From positions 124,001 through 188,000 of the forward strand of contig NZ_CP058952.1 in assembly GCF_013423785.1 (NCBI RefSeq): 64,000 nt of DNA, in the 5' to 3' direction. Source of the DNA: Chitinibacter fontanus (lineage in GTDB: Bacteria > Pseudomonadota > Gammaproteobacteria > Burkholderiales > Chitinibacteraceae). The first letter of the stretch is position 1. Every line of letters starts with the position of its first letter. The position numbers and the translations under genes are program-made. The notes beneath the pieces were generated by a model that did no database searches, had not been told where the DNA came from, and worked only from the letters and a program-made list of their open reading frames with translations. Below, one piece after another: positions 45,287 to 54,078 of this stretch.

Positions 45287-45748
45287 ATGCACAAAAAACA
45301 ACTTGGCTTCACACTGATCGAGCTAATGATTGTTGTAGCGATCATCGGGATTTTGGCGGCTATCGCTATTCCTGCATACCAAGACTACGTGCGCAAATCT
45401 CGCAGAACAGATGCAACAACCGCGCTAAGCAACATCCAGCAACTTCAAGAAAAATACCGTGCCAATCAAACCGGCTACTCAGGTTCGATCGGTACGCTAC
45501 TGGGCAAAAGCCCTGATTGTGTGGCAAGTGGCGGCGGCGGCAATAACGGTATCAAATCAGAAAATGGTTACTACTGCCTGAGTTTAAGTGGCAACTCGGG
45601 TACAGGCTACACCGCAAGCGCCAAAGCGATGGGGGCTCAGACAAGTGACAAGTCTGCCTGTCAAACAATCAGGCTGGTGGTTAGCAATGGCAACAGCAAT
45701 TTCTATGACGACACCACTGGCACCAATCAAACCTGCGTAAGTCGATAA
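45287..45748 (+). CDS. pilE: Type IV pilin-like protein PilE
   Basis: A prepilin of 153 aa. The class III signal [20 protein letters not shown] has the prepilin-peptidase cleavage site after Gly and Glu5 of the mature protein, then the long N-terminal helix ([19 protein letters not shown]). The C-terminal domain has four Cys (DCVAS, YYCLS, SACQT, QTCVS) and glycine-rich loops, resembling Neisseria-type minor pilin PilE/ComP. Start ATG 45287 is set by GGAG in its leader; the frame opens earlier at 45257 with no signal. First gene of the pilin operon. Confidence 0.9.
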   Translation: MHKKQLGFTLIELMIVVAIIGILAAIAIPAYQDYVRKSRRTDATTALSNIQQLQEKYRANQTGYSGSIGTLLGKSPDCVASGGGGNNGIKSENGYYCLSLSGNSGTGYTASAKAMGAQTSDKSACQTIRLVVSNGNSNFYDDTTGTNQTCVSR

Positions 45749-45749
45749 A

Positions 45750-46283
45750 ATGAAGAAAGATTTTGGGTTTACGCTCATCGAAATGATGAGCACTGTCGTT
45801 ATTCTTGGCATCGTACTTGCAATTGCAGCGCCTAGCTTGTCGCAATACATAGCAATCAATCGCGCCAAAGGATTTGCAGAAAATCTAGCGCAAGATTTGG
45901 TCATGGCCAGAACAGAAGCAATTAGAACTAATCAAGCAGTTCAGCTTGACGTTCGTAATGGCTGTTATGGGATGAGAGCAGGGAATACCGCCTGCGACTG
46001 CACAATTACCGATACCACCAGCAGCAATCATTGCGCAATAAAACAGGTAAATACCAGCACAGGCATGTCACTCACCAAGACAAGCGGATTTAACGGCATT
46101 GTCTTTGATCCTGTACGCGGGCTTCCCGTTACCAATACCTTCGGCACACTCACTGCTACGCAGGTACTCACCATTGAAAATACCGCTGCAAAAGTTGCCG
46201 TTAATTTAAATGTAATTGGCAGCGTTTGCATTAACTCAGCTGCTGGAAGCAAAAAAGTAGCTGGCTATCCCGCAGCATGTTAA
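45750..46283 (+). CDS. fimT: Minor pilin, FimT/FimU (GspH) type
   Basis: A 177-aa prepilin: MKKDFG-FTLIEMMSTVVILGI with cleavage after Gly and Glu5, followed by the FimT-like helix and the segment AENLAQDLVMARTEAIRTNQ, a hallmark of GspH/FimT proteins. A GspH domain with several Cys (CYGM, CDCT, HCAI, VCIN) follows. It starts one base after pilE. These minor pilins prime pilus assembly together with PilV, PilW and PilX; some bind DNA during uptake. Confidence 0.88.
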   Translation: MKKDFGFTLIEMMSTVVILGIVLAIAAPSLSQYIAINRAKGFAENLAQDLVMARTEAIRTNQAVQLDVRNGCYGMRAGNTACDCTITDTTSSNHCAIKQVNTSTGMSLTKTSGFNGIVFDPVRGLPVTNTFGTLTATQVLTIENTAAKVAVNLNVIGSVCINSAAGSKKVAGYPAAC

Positions 46284-46285
46284 CA

Positions 46286-46891
46286 ATGAATAAAAAACAA
46301 CTTGGCTTTACCTTAATTGAAGTTTTAATTGCTCTAGCCTTAGGCCTGCTAATTATTGGAGGCGCTTTTTCATACTTCCTAAGCACATTAAAAACTAGCA
46401 AAGATTTATTGGGGCAAAGCAAACTGCAGCAAGAAGTTAGAAGCACTGCAAACTTAATTCAACGTGACGTTCGTCGCGCAGGCTACGCGCCAGTTGGCAA
46501 TCCTAATGAGGCCGTAGTACGCACCATCTGGCTAGGAAAAACAGATGGCTCATTGGCCGATTCAAATTGTTTTATTTATCGGTATGTTGATGAACGAGGA
46601 AATTTAAGAAATAGCGGTTTTTTATTGCATACCGATGGCAAGATTTACATGAAGACCACTGGCAACGGTAATACCTGCTCAGCCTCAAGCACTGACTGGA
46701 GTGCAGTAACAAGTGCAAGCAATGTTCAATACACGGAATTTAAAGTCGGCTACCAGGCAGGAAATCGACCAAGTATTTTACTTGACATCAAAGGCCAACT
46801 GTCATCTGACACAAACGTCAAACTACCCTTAAGTATTCGAGTTGTCATGCCGAACTCCCCTTTAAAAGGAGATGCCACAAATGGCGCATAA
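46286..46891 (+). CDS. pilW: Minor pilin PilW
   Basis: About 201 aa from ATG 46286. [19 protein letters not shown] is a standard prepilin signal, followed by GLLIIGGAFSYFLSTLKTSK. The next part RSTANLIQRDVRRAGYAPVG is a clear PilW feature (the R-D-v-R-R-A-G-y region). The start follows the fimT stop by 2 bases; ATG 46277 would overlap fimT. The C-terminal part has two Cys (NCFIY, TCSAS). Member of the PilVWX initiation complex that works with the pilus tip. Confidence 0.88.
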   Translation: MNKKQLGFTLIEVLIALALGLLIIGGAFSYFLSTLKTSKDLLGQSKLQQEVRSTANLIQRDVRRAGYAPVGNPNEAVVRTIWLGKTDGSLADSNCFIYRYVDERGNLRNSGFLLHTDGKIYMKTTGNGNTCSASSTDWSAVTSASNVQYTEFKVGYQAGNRPSILLDIKGQLSSDTNVKLPLSIRVVMPNSPLKGDATNGA

Positions 46892-48203
46892 CCTTAAAAC
46901 TCAGCGCAGCCTAAGCAAACAGCGAGGCGTGGCCACGCTTTTGGTTTCGATTATGATTTTATTCATTCTCGGTATCATGACGCTATACACCAATAGGTCA
47001 GTAATTATTGAGCAACGCAGCGCAACAAATGAATACAAGCAAGCGCAGGCACTGGAAGCTGCACAGTCTGGCATGGCTAAGTTTATGGCCCAACTAAGTA
47101 GCGCAGACAGTACAATTAATTGGCAGAAATTCTTCACTCAAAGTGGCTCAAATATCACACTAAAGTCCAGCTATGAAAATCAAGCTGCACTCAATACACA
47201 TGGCTACATTAATAGCAATGGAAGTGCATACACGCACGACATTTCAACTGCAAATGCTGCACTACCCAACACATTATTAGATGCGCCCAAAGATGCGGCC
47301 AATAACAGCACTGCAATCGTCCAAGCCTATGCGGTTTACCTCGCAAGCACAACAACTCCGAATCGCTTTTTGATTGTGTCGCGTGGCTGCGCAGATACAA
47401 CTGACTGCACATACGCTGCAGCCTATGTAACCAGTGAGTTTACTATCGGCTCAACGCCAACGTGCGCCCTTGATATCAACGGCAATGCGACAGTTAAAAA
47501 CAACTCATCCATTCATGCTCTACTGAGAAATGATCCTCGTTTTGACTGTGGCATTTCGGTCGGCAGCATAACTGCAAGTGGAGGAAGTCTCTCTCAAGTA
47601 ACAGGGTGTCAGAACGACTGCCAAAACAATCCCGGTGATCGCTTAACTCCTAACTACAGCACGACTGGATCATCCAGCAAACAAGATCATTTCAATAAGT
47701 ACTTCCCCGGAAAAACCATGGCACAGCTACTTTCCGAGCGTACGACGCAAGCTGCAGCATCTCCAAAGACTGCCTGCGTAATTACCCCTTCGGGTGGCGC
47801 TGAAGCGACTGCAGCCGATTTACTCAATTGCAAAGCCCTTGGTTTAAATCGCATTTTCGTCAATGGCAATCTAAATTTAGGCACAGACAATCGAATAGAC
47901 AATTTTGGCTATAACATGAACGCCAATGGCATTACGGGCGTTGAAATAGTCATCAATGGCGATTTCAAAATGAATACGGCCGCCAACATCTGGGGATTCT
48001 TGTATGTAGGTGGCAATACGCTAACTGACCCTGACGGCACTCCATTCTCTGGCTCATTGCGGGTTGATGGCTCAGCAGCATTTGGAGGGAGTGTGACGGT
48101 CAACTCTTCTTTTGCCGTATATACCCAAACAGGTTACACCCGAGATCCAAACGGGGGCGGAGTCAAGGCCAATCTAGCCCTGGGTACATGGAGAGACTTT
48201 TGA
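46881..48203 (+). CDS. pilX: Minor pilin PilX, unusually long
   Basis: About 440 aa, longer than the 160-200 aa PilX of Neisseria or Pseudomonas. The N-terminus SKQRGVATLLVSIMILFILGI is a PilX-type helix without the Phe-1/Glu-5 prepilin pattern, followed by the conserved ALEAAQSGMAKFM. The long C-terminal part has paired cysteines (GCQNDCQNN, ACVIT, NCKAL) and repetitive glycine/asparagine stretches (FVNGNLNLGTDNRI, IVINGDFKMNTAANI, LRVDGSAAFGGSVTV) that suggest stacked beta-strands. AAGGAG lies 9 bases before ATG 46881. It overlaps pilW by 11 bases, and its TGA overlaps the pilV ATG. Confidence 0.8.
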   Translation: MAHNLKTQRSLSKQRGVATLLVSIMILFILGIMTLYTNRSVIIEQRSATNEYKQAQALEAAQSGMAKFMAQLSSADSTINWQKFFTQSGSNITLKSSYENQAALNTHGYINSNGSAYTHDISTANAALPNTLLDAPKDAANNSTAIVQAYAVYLASTTTPNRFLIVSRGCADTTDCTYAAAYVTSEFTIGSTPTCALDINGNATVKNNSSIHALLRNDPRFDCGISVGSITASGGSLSQVTGCQNDCQNNPGDRLTPNYSTTGSSSKQDHFNKYFPGKTMAQLLSERTTQAAASPKTACVITPSGGAEATAADLLNCKALGLNRIFVNGNLNLGTDNRIDNFGYNMNANGITGVEIVINGDFKMNTAANIWGFLYVGGNTLTDPDGTPFSGSLRVDGSAAFGGSVTVNSSFAVYTQTGYTRDPNGGGVKANLALGTWRDF

Positions 48204-48829
48204 TGCGCCAGCTTAAAAGCATGGCCGGATTTAGCTTGCTAGAAGTGTTAATTTCGGTTGTTATTTTATCGGTAGGTTTACTTGCTCTGGCTGGTTTTAA
48301 CGGCAATCTTTATAAAAGTGTCCGCTATAGCAACGACAGAGCAAAAGCAATGGCCAGCGCTCAGGTGCTAATTGATAAGGCTCGCTCGGAAGACCTCTCC
48401 GCACTTACATCAGGAACCGATCCTGGCAGCTGTGCTGATAGCACACCCCACCGAACATGGACCGTGAGCAGTGTCGGCACGCTGAGTAATGCAAAAAACT
48501 TAGCAATCTACGTTTGCTGGACTGATGCGAATAGCACCAAGCAAGAGATGTCAATTGCCACTCAAGTAGGCGTAACATCGGTGGCGGCGGCAGCTACACC
48601 TGCGCCAACTGCAGGTAGCACCCCGGCGCCAACAGCAGCTAGCTGCACAACGCCAGCATATGTGGCCGGAACAGCCTATAGCAATGGCGCTAAAGCAAAA
48701 TACCTAGGCCGCCACTATTCATGCAAAGTATCAGGCTGGTGCAGCAGCGGCGCAGCGGCTGCATGGTATGCCCCCGGACAAGGTACAAATTGGCAGGATG
48801 CATGGACCGATTTAGGCGAATGTGTTTAG
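48203..48829 (+). CDS. pilV: PilV-like minor pilin fused to a C-terminal chitin-binding module (CBM5/12 type)
   Basis: 208 aa from ATG 48203, which overlaps the pilX stop by one base and has GGAG upstream. The N-terminus KSMAG-FSLLEVLISVVILS is a prepilin signal with cleavage after Gly and Glu5, then the PilV-type helix. The pilin domain ends near residue 132. An Ala/Thr/Pro linker (AATPAPTAGSTPAPTAAS) leads to about 60 residues that match CBM5/12 chitin-binding domains: C-x4-Y, AGTAYSNG, KYLGRHYSCKVSGWCSSG, WYAPGQG, NWQDAWTDLGEC. Four Cys (148, 174, 180, 207) and Trp 179, 188, 197 and 201 sit at the family positions. This is a domain fusion I infer by eye; a domain search would settle it. 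Confidence 0.9.
   Translation: MRQLKSMAGFSLLEVLISVVILSVGLLALAGFNGNLYKSVRYSNDRAKAMASAQVLIDKARSEDLSALTSGTDPGSCADSTPHRTWTVSSVGTLSNAKNLAIYVCWTDANSTKQEMSIATQVGVTSVAAAATPAPTAGSTPAPTAASCTTPAYVAGTAYSNGAKAKYLGRHYSCKVSGWCSSGAAAAWYAPGQGTNWQDAWTDLGECV
48644..48826 (+). other. CBM5/12-like chitin-binding domain within pilV
   Basis: Codes for Cys148 to Cys207 of PilV. The pattern C..Y-x5-Y-x2-G-x4-Y-x-G-x2-Y-x-C-K-x3-GWCS-x(7,9)-PG-x-G-x2-W-x2-AW-x3-G-x-C is the one seen in C-terminal modules of chitinases from chitinolytic proteobacteria. Confidence 0.8.
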
Positions 48830-48885
48830 CTGAAACTTAATACATATTCCTTATACTCAGCTAGAATATGCGGCATTAGTTAAGG

Positions 48886-48915
48886 GGGCTCTTCGAGCCC
48901 TCTTCTTTCTTTTTC
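48886..48915 (+). terminator. Rho-independent terminator of the pilin operon
   Basis: GGGCTC (48886-48891) and GAGCCC (48895-48900) with loop TTC, then a pyrimidine-rich T-run (TCTTCTTTCTTTTT). Located about 60 bases after the pilV stop. Confidence 0.85.
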
Positions 48916-48938
48916 AGACGTCTAAATTGGGAATCACC

Positions 48939-51203
48939 ATGCGCTTTTACTTCCCCCTCGTCATCATTGACGAAGACTTCCGCTCGGAAAACACCAGCGG
49001 TTCCGGTATCCGTGAATTGGCGGCGGCCATTGAGGCCGAGGGTACGGATGTGGTGGGCTATACCAGCTATGGTGATCTGACCTCATTCGCCCAGCAACAA
49101 AGCCGCGCTTGCGGTTTTATCTTGTCGATTGACGACGAGGAGTTTGGTGGCGGCACGCCCGAAGAAACCCAAAATGCACTTGAGCATCTACGCACATTCG
49201 TAGCTGAAATTCGCCGCCGCAACCCCGACATTCCAATCTATCTGTATGGTGAAACCCGCACCGCGCGTCATATACCCAATGACGTATTGCGTGAGCTGCA
49301 CGGTTTTATTCACATGCACGAAGACACCCCCGAATTCGTGGCACGCCATATTATCCGCGAAGCCAAATCTTACCTTGATAGCCTTGCTCCGCCGTTCTTC
49401 CGCGCGCTGACCAACTATGCGCAAGATGGTTCGTACTCTTGGCACTGTCCGGGTCACTCAGGTGGCGTCGCGTTTTTGAAATCCCCAGTCGGCCAGATGT
49501 TCCACCAATTTTTCGGTGAAAACATGCTGCGCGCCGACGTGTGCAACGCGGTGGAAGAACTCGGTCAGTTGCTCGATCACACCGGCCCAGTAGCGGCGTC
49601 GGAGCGCAATGCGGCTCGCATTTTTAACGCGGATCATCTCTACTTCGTGACGAACGGCACTTCGACTTCCAACAAAATCGTCTGGAATTCGACCGTTGCG
49701 CCTGGCGATATCGTCGTGGTGGATCGCAACTGCCACAAATCGATTCTGCACGCGATCATGATGACCGGCGCGGTACCGATTTTCCTGATGCCAACGCGCA
49801 ATCACTACGGCATTATCGGCCCGATTCCACGCAGCGAATTCGAGCCAGAATCGATCCGTCAGAAAATGCTAGCCAACCCATTTTGCCGCGAAAAACTAGC
49901 CGAAAACCCAAATATCAAGCCACGTGTATTGACAATCACCCAGTCAACTTACGATGGCGTTTTGTATAACGTTGAAGAAATTAAAGGCTTGCTCGACGGC
50001 GTAATTGAAACGCTGCACTTCGACGAAGCTTGGTTGCCACACGCGGCCTTCCACGACTTTTACGGCGACTATCACGCGATTGGCGAAGATCGCCCGCGTT
50101 GTAAAGATTCGATGATTTTCTCAACACAATCGACGCATAAATTGCTGGCGGGAATTTCGCAAGCATCACAAATTTTGGTGCAAGACGCGACCGACAATAA
50201 GCTCGACCGTGATCTATTCAACGAAGCGTATTTGATGCACACATCTACCAGCCCACAGTACGCGATTATCGCATCGTGTGACGTCGCAGCGGCCATGATG
50301 GAAGCTCCGGGCGGCACGGCACTGGTTGAAGAGTCACTTGCTGAAGCCCTCGAGTTCCGCCGTGCAATGCGTAAAGTCGACGAAGAATTTGGTGCAGACT
50401 GGTGGTTTAAAGTCTGGGGCCCAGATGATTTGACCGATGAAGGCCTGGATCACCGCGATGCATGGATGCTCAAAGCCGGTGAAAACTGGCACGGTTTTGG
50501 TGACATCGCTGAAGGCTTTAACCTGCTTGATCCGATCAAAGCGACCATCCTGACCCCAGGTCTAAATGTGGACGGAGACTTCACCGATCAGGGCATCCCA
50601 GCCGCGATTGTGGCGAAGTATCTGGCTGAACACGGCGTGGTGATTGAGAAAACTGGCCTATACTCCTTCTTCATTATGTTCACGATTGGCATTACCAAAG
50701 GTCGTTGGAACACGATGGTGACGGCTTTGCAGCAGTTCAAAGACGACTATGACAAGAATGCGCCATTGTGGCGTGTACTACCGGAATTCGTCGTGCAATT
50801 CCCGCAATACGAACGCATCGGCTTGCGTGATTTGTGCCAGCAAATTCACGGCATCTATCGCGAAAACAATGTGGCCAAATTGACAACCGAGATGTATCTG
50901 TCAGGCATTGTACCGGCGATGAAGCCATCAAAAGCCTTCGCCAAAATGGCCCATAAAGAAATCGAGCGCGTAGCACTGGATGAGCTCGAAGGCCGAGTCA
51001 CCGCAGTAATGCTCACACCATACCCGCCAGGTATTCCACTGCTGGTACCAGGTGAAGTATTCAACAAAACGATCGTTGATTACCTGAAATTTGTGCGCGC
51101 ATTTAACGGCAAATTCCCAGGTTTTGAGACCTATACGCACGGCCTAGTCGCCGAAAAACGAGATAGTGAGACCCACTATTTTGTTGATTGCGTAGAAGCC
51201 TAA
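48939..51203 (+). CDS. PLP-dependent lysine/arginine/ornithine decarboxylase, LdcA type
   Basis: A 754-aa member of the large acid-inducible-type decarboxylase family. Wing domain at the N-terminus (FYFPLVIIDEDF), then PLP core with SWHCPGHSGGVAFLKSPVGQ, TNGTSTSNKIVWNS, VVDRNCHKSILHAI, HFDEAW, and the Schiff-base Lys401 in STQSTHKLLAG. From memory the closest match is Pseudomonas LdcA (lysine decarboxylase, 751 aa), sharing GHSGGVA and YPPGIPLL; it is less similar to AdiA. Substrate among Lys/Arg/Orn is unproven. A TTG 12 bases upstream of ATG 48939 lies in frame but is less likely. Transcribed alone after the pilin terminator. Confidence 0.85.
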   Translation: MRFYFPLVIIDEDFRSENTSGSGIRELAAAIEAEGTDVVGYTSYGDLTSFAQQQSRACGFILSIDDEEFGGGTPEETQNALEHLRTFVAEIRRRNPDIPIYLYGETRTARHIPNDVLRELHGFIHMHEDTPEFVARHIIREAKSYLDSLAPPFFRALTNYAQDGSYSWHCPGHSGGVAFLKSPVGQMFHQFFGENMLRADVCNAVEELGQLLDHTGPVAASERNAARIFNADHLYFVTNGTSTSNKIVWNSTVAPGDIVVVDRNCHKSILHAIMMTGAVPIFLMPTRNHYGIIGPIPRSEFEPESIRQKMLANPFCREKLAENPNIKPRVLTITQSTYDGVLYNVEEIKGLLDGVIETLHFDEAWLPHAAFHDFYGDYHAIGEDRPRCKDSMIFSTQSTHKLLAGISQASQILVQDATDNKLDRDLFNEAYLMHTSTSPQYAIIASCDVAAAMMEAPGGTALVEESLAEALEFRRAMRKVDEEFGADWWFKVWGPDDLTDEGLDHRDAWMLKAGENWHGFGDIAEGFNLLDPIKATILTPGLNVDGDFTDQGIPAAIVAKYLAEHGVVIEKTGLYSFFIMFTIGITKGRWNTMVTALQQFKDDYDKNAPLWRVLPEFVVQFPQYERIGLRDLCQQIHGIYRENNVAKLTTEMYLSGIVPAMKPSKAFAKMAHKEIERVALDELEGRVTAVMLTPYPPGIPLLVPGEVFNKTIVDYLKFVRAFNGKFPGFETYTHGLVAEKRDSETHYFVDCVEA

Positions 51204-51208
51204 GCAAA

Positions 51209-51239
51209 AAATAAGCCCGCTAGATGCGGGCTTATTTTT
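51209..51239 (+). terminator. Rho-independent terminator of the decarboxylase gene
   Basis: AAATAAGCCCGC (51209-51220) and GCGGGCTTATTT (51226-51237) form a 12-pair stem with T after it. It may also serve the convergent amidase gene. Confidence 0.9.
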
Positions 51240-51318
51240 CACCAATTCAAGCAATAACAAGTCATCACTCCACCAACTAACTCAACAGAAAACCCAAAGT
51301 AGCCCGCCTGTTTTAGTT

Positions 51319-52173
51319 TTAAGGCGAGTTGCGCCCACTACCTTTGGGAAGTGGCACCACTGTTTTAGACTTAATAGCAGGCAAACAATCCAAACTATTG
51401 AGCACTGCCGTGGCAACCTTCTCGCGATGCTCGAGCGTTTTGAGCGTAATTGCTTCTTCAGGATTGGGCAGCACCCCACCTTCAAACAAGATTGCTGGCA
51501 CACTGTTGTGGCGTAAAACCGCAAAGTTGGCTTGGTAAATTCCACGCCCCTCATCCAGCAGGGGGCGATAGCCACCGGCTATACCATAGGCATGGTGCAA
51601 CGTGGGCTTCATCCCGACCTGAATCAACTCATCCGCCAAACGCGTGGCACAAGCCAAGCTAATTGCTAGCTGTGCGCCGTACCCAGCCAATGGGTTACTA
51701 GGTGACATGGCGGTGGTGGTATTGGCATATTTTGGATCTGCATCAAATACAAATAATGAGTACCCCGCAAAACGGCGGCTCATTTTGTAGGTCTGCTCAT
51801 TCCAAACCCATTCATCGAGATATTCTTCTTTCATCGAATCATGATGCAGGGAAATAAATAAATCATGCCCTGCCGCGGCCGCAGCCCGAGGCTTTAGCTC
51901 CAGCATCTGACCATCCGCACCGATGACCGTGACCAAGTGGCCAGCCGCCCGCAAACGCTTTGCAATCACTTCAGCAACAGCTAAGTTGTAGCTAAATTCA
52001 GTCTCACCAAATGCACTCGTGGTACCGGTGGCCTGCAAATTATGCCCAACATCCAAGGCAATTTTGGCCGCATGCGCCACAGGCAAGAAAACCAGCATAC
52101 CGATTAGCAAAGCGCCACTTACAGTAATCGGACACCTTGGTTTGAAATTAATACTTCGCAAAAAGTGACCCAC
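51319..52173 (-). CDS. N-acetylmuramoyl-L-alanine amidase (Amidase_3), periplasmic
   Basis: A zinc amidase that cuts the amide bond between MurNAc and L-Ala in peptidoglycan. After a signal-like N-terminus (ITVSGALLIGMLVFLPVAHA) the Amidase_3 domain begins: IALDVGHNLQATG (first Zn His), GETEFSYNLAVA (Glu), FISLHHDSM (His) and LFEGGVLPN (catalytic Glu). 284 aa with no LysM or other extra domain. The start is uncertain: GTG 52173, or a TTG four codons on that would have the better-spaced GGTGG. It is convergent with the decarboxylase gene. Confidence 0.82.
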   Translation of the reverse strand: MGHFLRSINFKPRCPITVSGALLIGMLVFLPVAHAAKIALDVGHNLQATGTTSAFGETEFSYNLAVAEVIAKRLRAAGHLVTVIGADGQMLELKPRAAAAAGHDLFISLHHDSMKEEYLDEWVWNEQTYKMSRRFAGYSLFVFDADPKYANTTTAMSPSNPLAGYGAQLAISLACATRLADELIQVGMKPTLHHAYGIAGGYRPLLDEGRGIYQANFAVLRHNSVPAILFEGGVLPNPEEAITLKTLEHREKVATAVLNSLDCLPAIKSKTVVPLPKGSGRNSP

Positions 52174-52265
52174 CTTTATTTAGCCCAGCAAACGAATAGA
52201 AATACATAACCATGTATATGCCCACGATCTATTTTTATAAACAGCTGTAACAACATACCCCAGCT

Positions 52266-53150
52266 TTAATCCCCCGCAGCAGCCAGCAAGAACTCAACCA
52301 GGCTGCTTAAAGTTGGCCTTGGGCGAGCATTGGGCAGATAGATTAAATGTACGGCTTGTGCCGGGGGTAAGAATTTTTCTAGAATTGGCAGCAAATCACC
52401 CCGCCGAATATCGTCGGCCAAAACCACCTCAGGCTGGTATACAATCCCCGCCCCATGCAGCGCGGCTTGGCGCAAAGCCTGACTATCATTCGTCGCAAAA
52501 CGGCTCTTGCACGGCCAAACTAGCCCATCTGCCAAAACCAAATTTGGCCACTCATTGCGCTGCCCCCACACCAAATGGGTTAACACATGATGCCGAAACA
52601 AATCAGAAGGGTGCTGTGGAATACCATTTTCCGCCAAATACGCCGGCGAAGCACACATTTGCATACGGTAAGCCAGTAGCGGGCGCGCCACCACACCATC
52701 ATCCCGCAAGGCCCCCGTACGAATAGCCAGATCAAAGCCATCTTCGATTAAATCAACGCGCGTATTACTCAACAGCAACTCTAGTTTCACCAAAGGATAC
52801 TGCCGCAGATAGTCCGCGATCAACGGCGCAATAAAGGTCGAGCCCAAATTTACGGGGGCACTAACCCGCAGCACGCCTTGGGCTTGCTGCTGCATACTTT
52901 CCAACGAACATTCTGCCTCACGCACCTGCTCTAGAATTTGTTTGCATTGGGCAAAGTAGCTAATGCCTGCACTCGTTAATGCCTGCTTACGCGTAGTGCG
53001 CTCGATGAGGCGCATCCCCAACTGCTGCTCAAGTTGGGCAATATATTTCCCCACCATAACAGCTGATATTGATAACTCAGTAGCTGCAGCACTAAAACTG
53101 CCACACTCAACCACAGCTACCAGTACTTCCATGCAGCGCAGCTTATCCAT
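52266..53150 (-). CDS. LysR-type regulator
   Basis: 294 aa from ATG 53150. The HTH AATELSISAVMVGKYIAQLE lies near residue 25-45, followed by a ligand domain with VSAPVNLGSTFIAPLIADYL and FDLAIRTGAL. This is the CrgA/AaeR-like subgroup common in proteobacteria. Divergent from the TIM-barrel protein and nitroreductase genes, which it probably controls. The ligand is unknown. An ATG three bases upstream is an alternative start. Confidence 0.82.
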   Translation of the reverse strand: MDKLRCMEVLVAVVECGSFSAAATELSISAVMVGKYIAQLEQQLGMRLIERTTRKQALTSAGISYFAQCKQILEQVREAECSLESMQQQAQGVLRVSAPVNLGSTFIAPLIADYLRQYPLVKLELLLSNTRVDLIEDGFDLAIRTGALRDDGVVARPLLAYRMQMCASPAYLAENGIPQHPSDLFRHHVLTHLVWGQRNEWPNLVLADGLVWPCKSRFATNDSQALRQAALHGAGIVYQPEVVLADDIRRGDLLPILEKFLPPAQAVHLIYLPNARPRPTLSSLVEFLLAAAGD

Positions 53151-53248
53151 CATTACAAACCAATAATTAGCAATTAACAAATTATACGTGCATTTATTGT
53201 TAAATTAGTTTGGATAATAATCCAGCCATTACTCAGCTGGAACTTGCC

Positions 53249-54055
53249 ATGCGATTAGGCTGCACCACCCGCCCCTTGCAACACCTCAAGCTTGCTAAAG
53301 CCTGCGAACTGATTGCAACACTGGGCTTTACCGAAATTGGTCTCTTCTCCGCAAACACCAGCTCTGGTGCAGCACCCATACTGAGCGCAACAAGTAGCGC
53401 CAAGCAAATATGCGCGGTGCGTAACACCTGCAAAGCTGCCGGGCTAAACCCATCATTGCTATTGGCTGGCGAATGGCCAGCCCACTTATCGCTAAAGCAA
53501 TGCATCGCACAGTACCAACAACTGATCGCCAATGCGCACACCTTAGGCGCCTCGATGTTGTTGGATTTTGCCTGTGAATCTAAAGCACAACTACCGAAAT
53601 ACATCGCGCTCCTACAAGCCTTAGAGCCAGATTTACAAGCCGCCGACATCACCCTATCCATCAAACCTCACGGGGGTATTAGCTCAGAGCCATCGCAAAT
53701 ACTTAGCTTAATAGAAATACTCGACAGCAAATGCTTTCGTTTAAGTTTTGACCCTGGCAATTTCCTGTATTACAGCAATGGAAAAATCCGCCCTGAAGAA
53801 CACATTGCACAACTAGCACCCTACTGTGCCAATTTCATAATCAAAGATTATGCCGTCACCCCATCAGGGCCTAGCATCGCGATTAATCCGGGCGAAGGCG
53901 AGGTCAATTTTGCCGCCTTGTTTTACAACCTAAACCAACTGCAGTTTAGCGGCCCAGTGTTTTTGGAATGCGTAGCAGAAACAGCGCCTGATATCGTCGG
54001 GCGAAATATTGAATTGACTTTACAGCGAATGCGCCAGTGGGTGGCGCCACATTAA
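53249..54055 (+). CDS. Sugar phosphate isomerase/epimerase-like TIM-barrel protein
   Basis: 268 aa of the AP endonuclease 2/xylose isomerase-like TIM-barrel superfamily. Features: FTEIGLFSANTSSG near the start, DITLSIKPHGGISSEPSQ, LSFDPGNFLYYSNG (metal-binding Asp), NFIIKDYAV and the C-terminal INPGEGEVNFAALFYNLNQL followed by FLECVAE. The metal ligands (Asp, Glu, His/Lys type) are compatible with an isomerase, but the substrate is unknown. ATG 53249 has TGGAA upstream; the TTG at 53210 adds 13 unlikely residues. Next gene is 23 bases downstream. Confidence 0.78.
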   Translation: MRLGCTTRPLQHLKLAKACELIATLGFTEIGLFSANTSSGAAPILSATSSAKQICAVRNTCKAAGLNPSLLLAGEWPAHLSLKQCIAQYQQLIANAHTLGASMLLDFACESKAQLPKYIALLQALEPDLQAADITLSIKPHGGISSEPSQILSLIEILDSKCFRLSFDPGNFLYYSNGKIRPEEHIAQLAPYCANFIIKDYAVTPSGPSIAINPGEGEVNFAALFYNLNQLQFSGPVFLECVAETAPDIVGRNIELTLQRMRQWVAPH

Positions 54056-54078
54056 ATCCAACTTAACAAGGAAACCCT

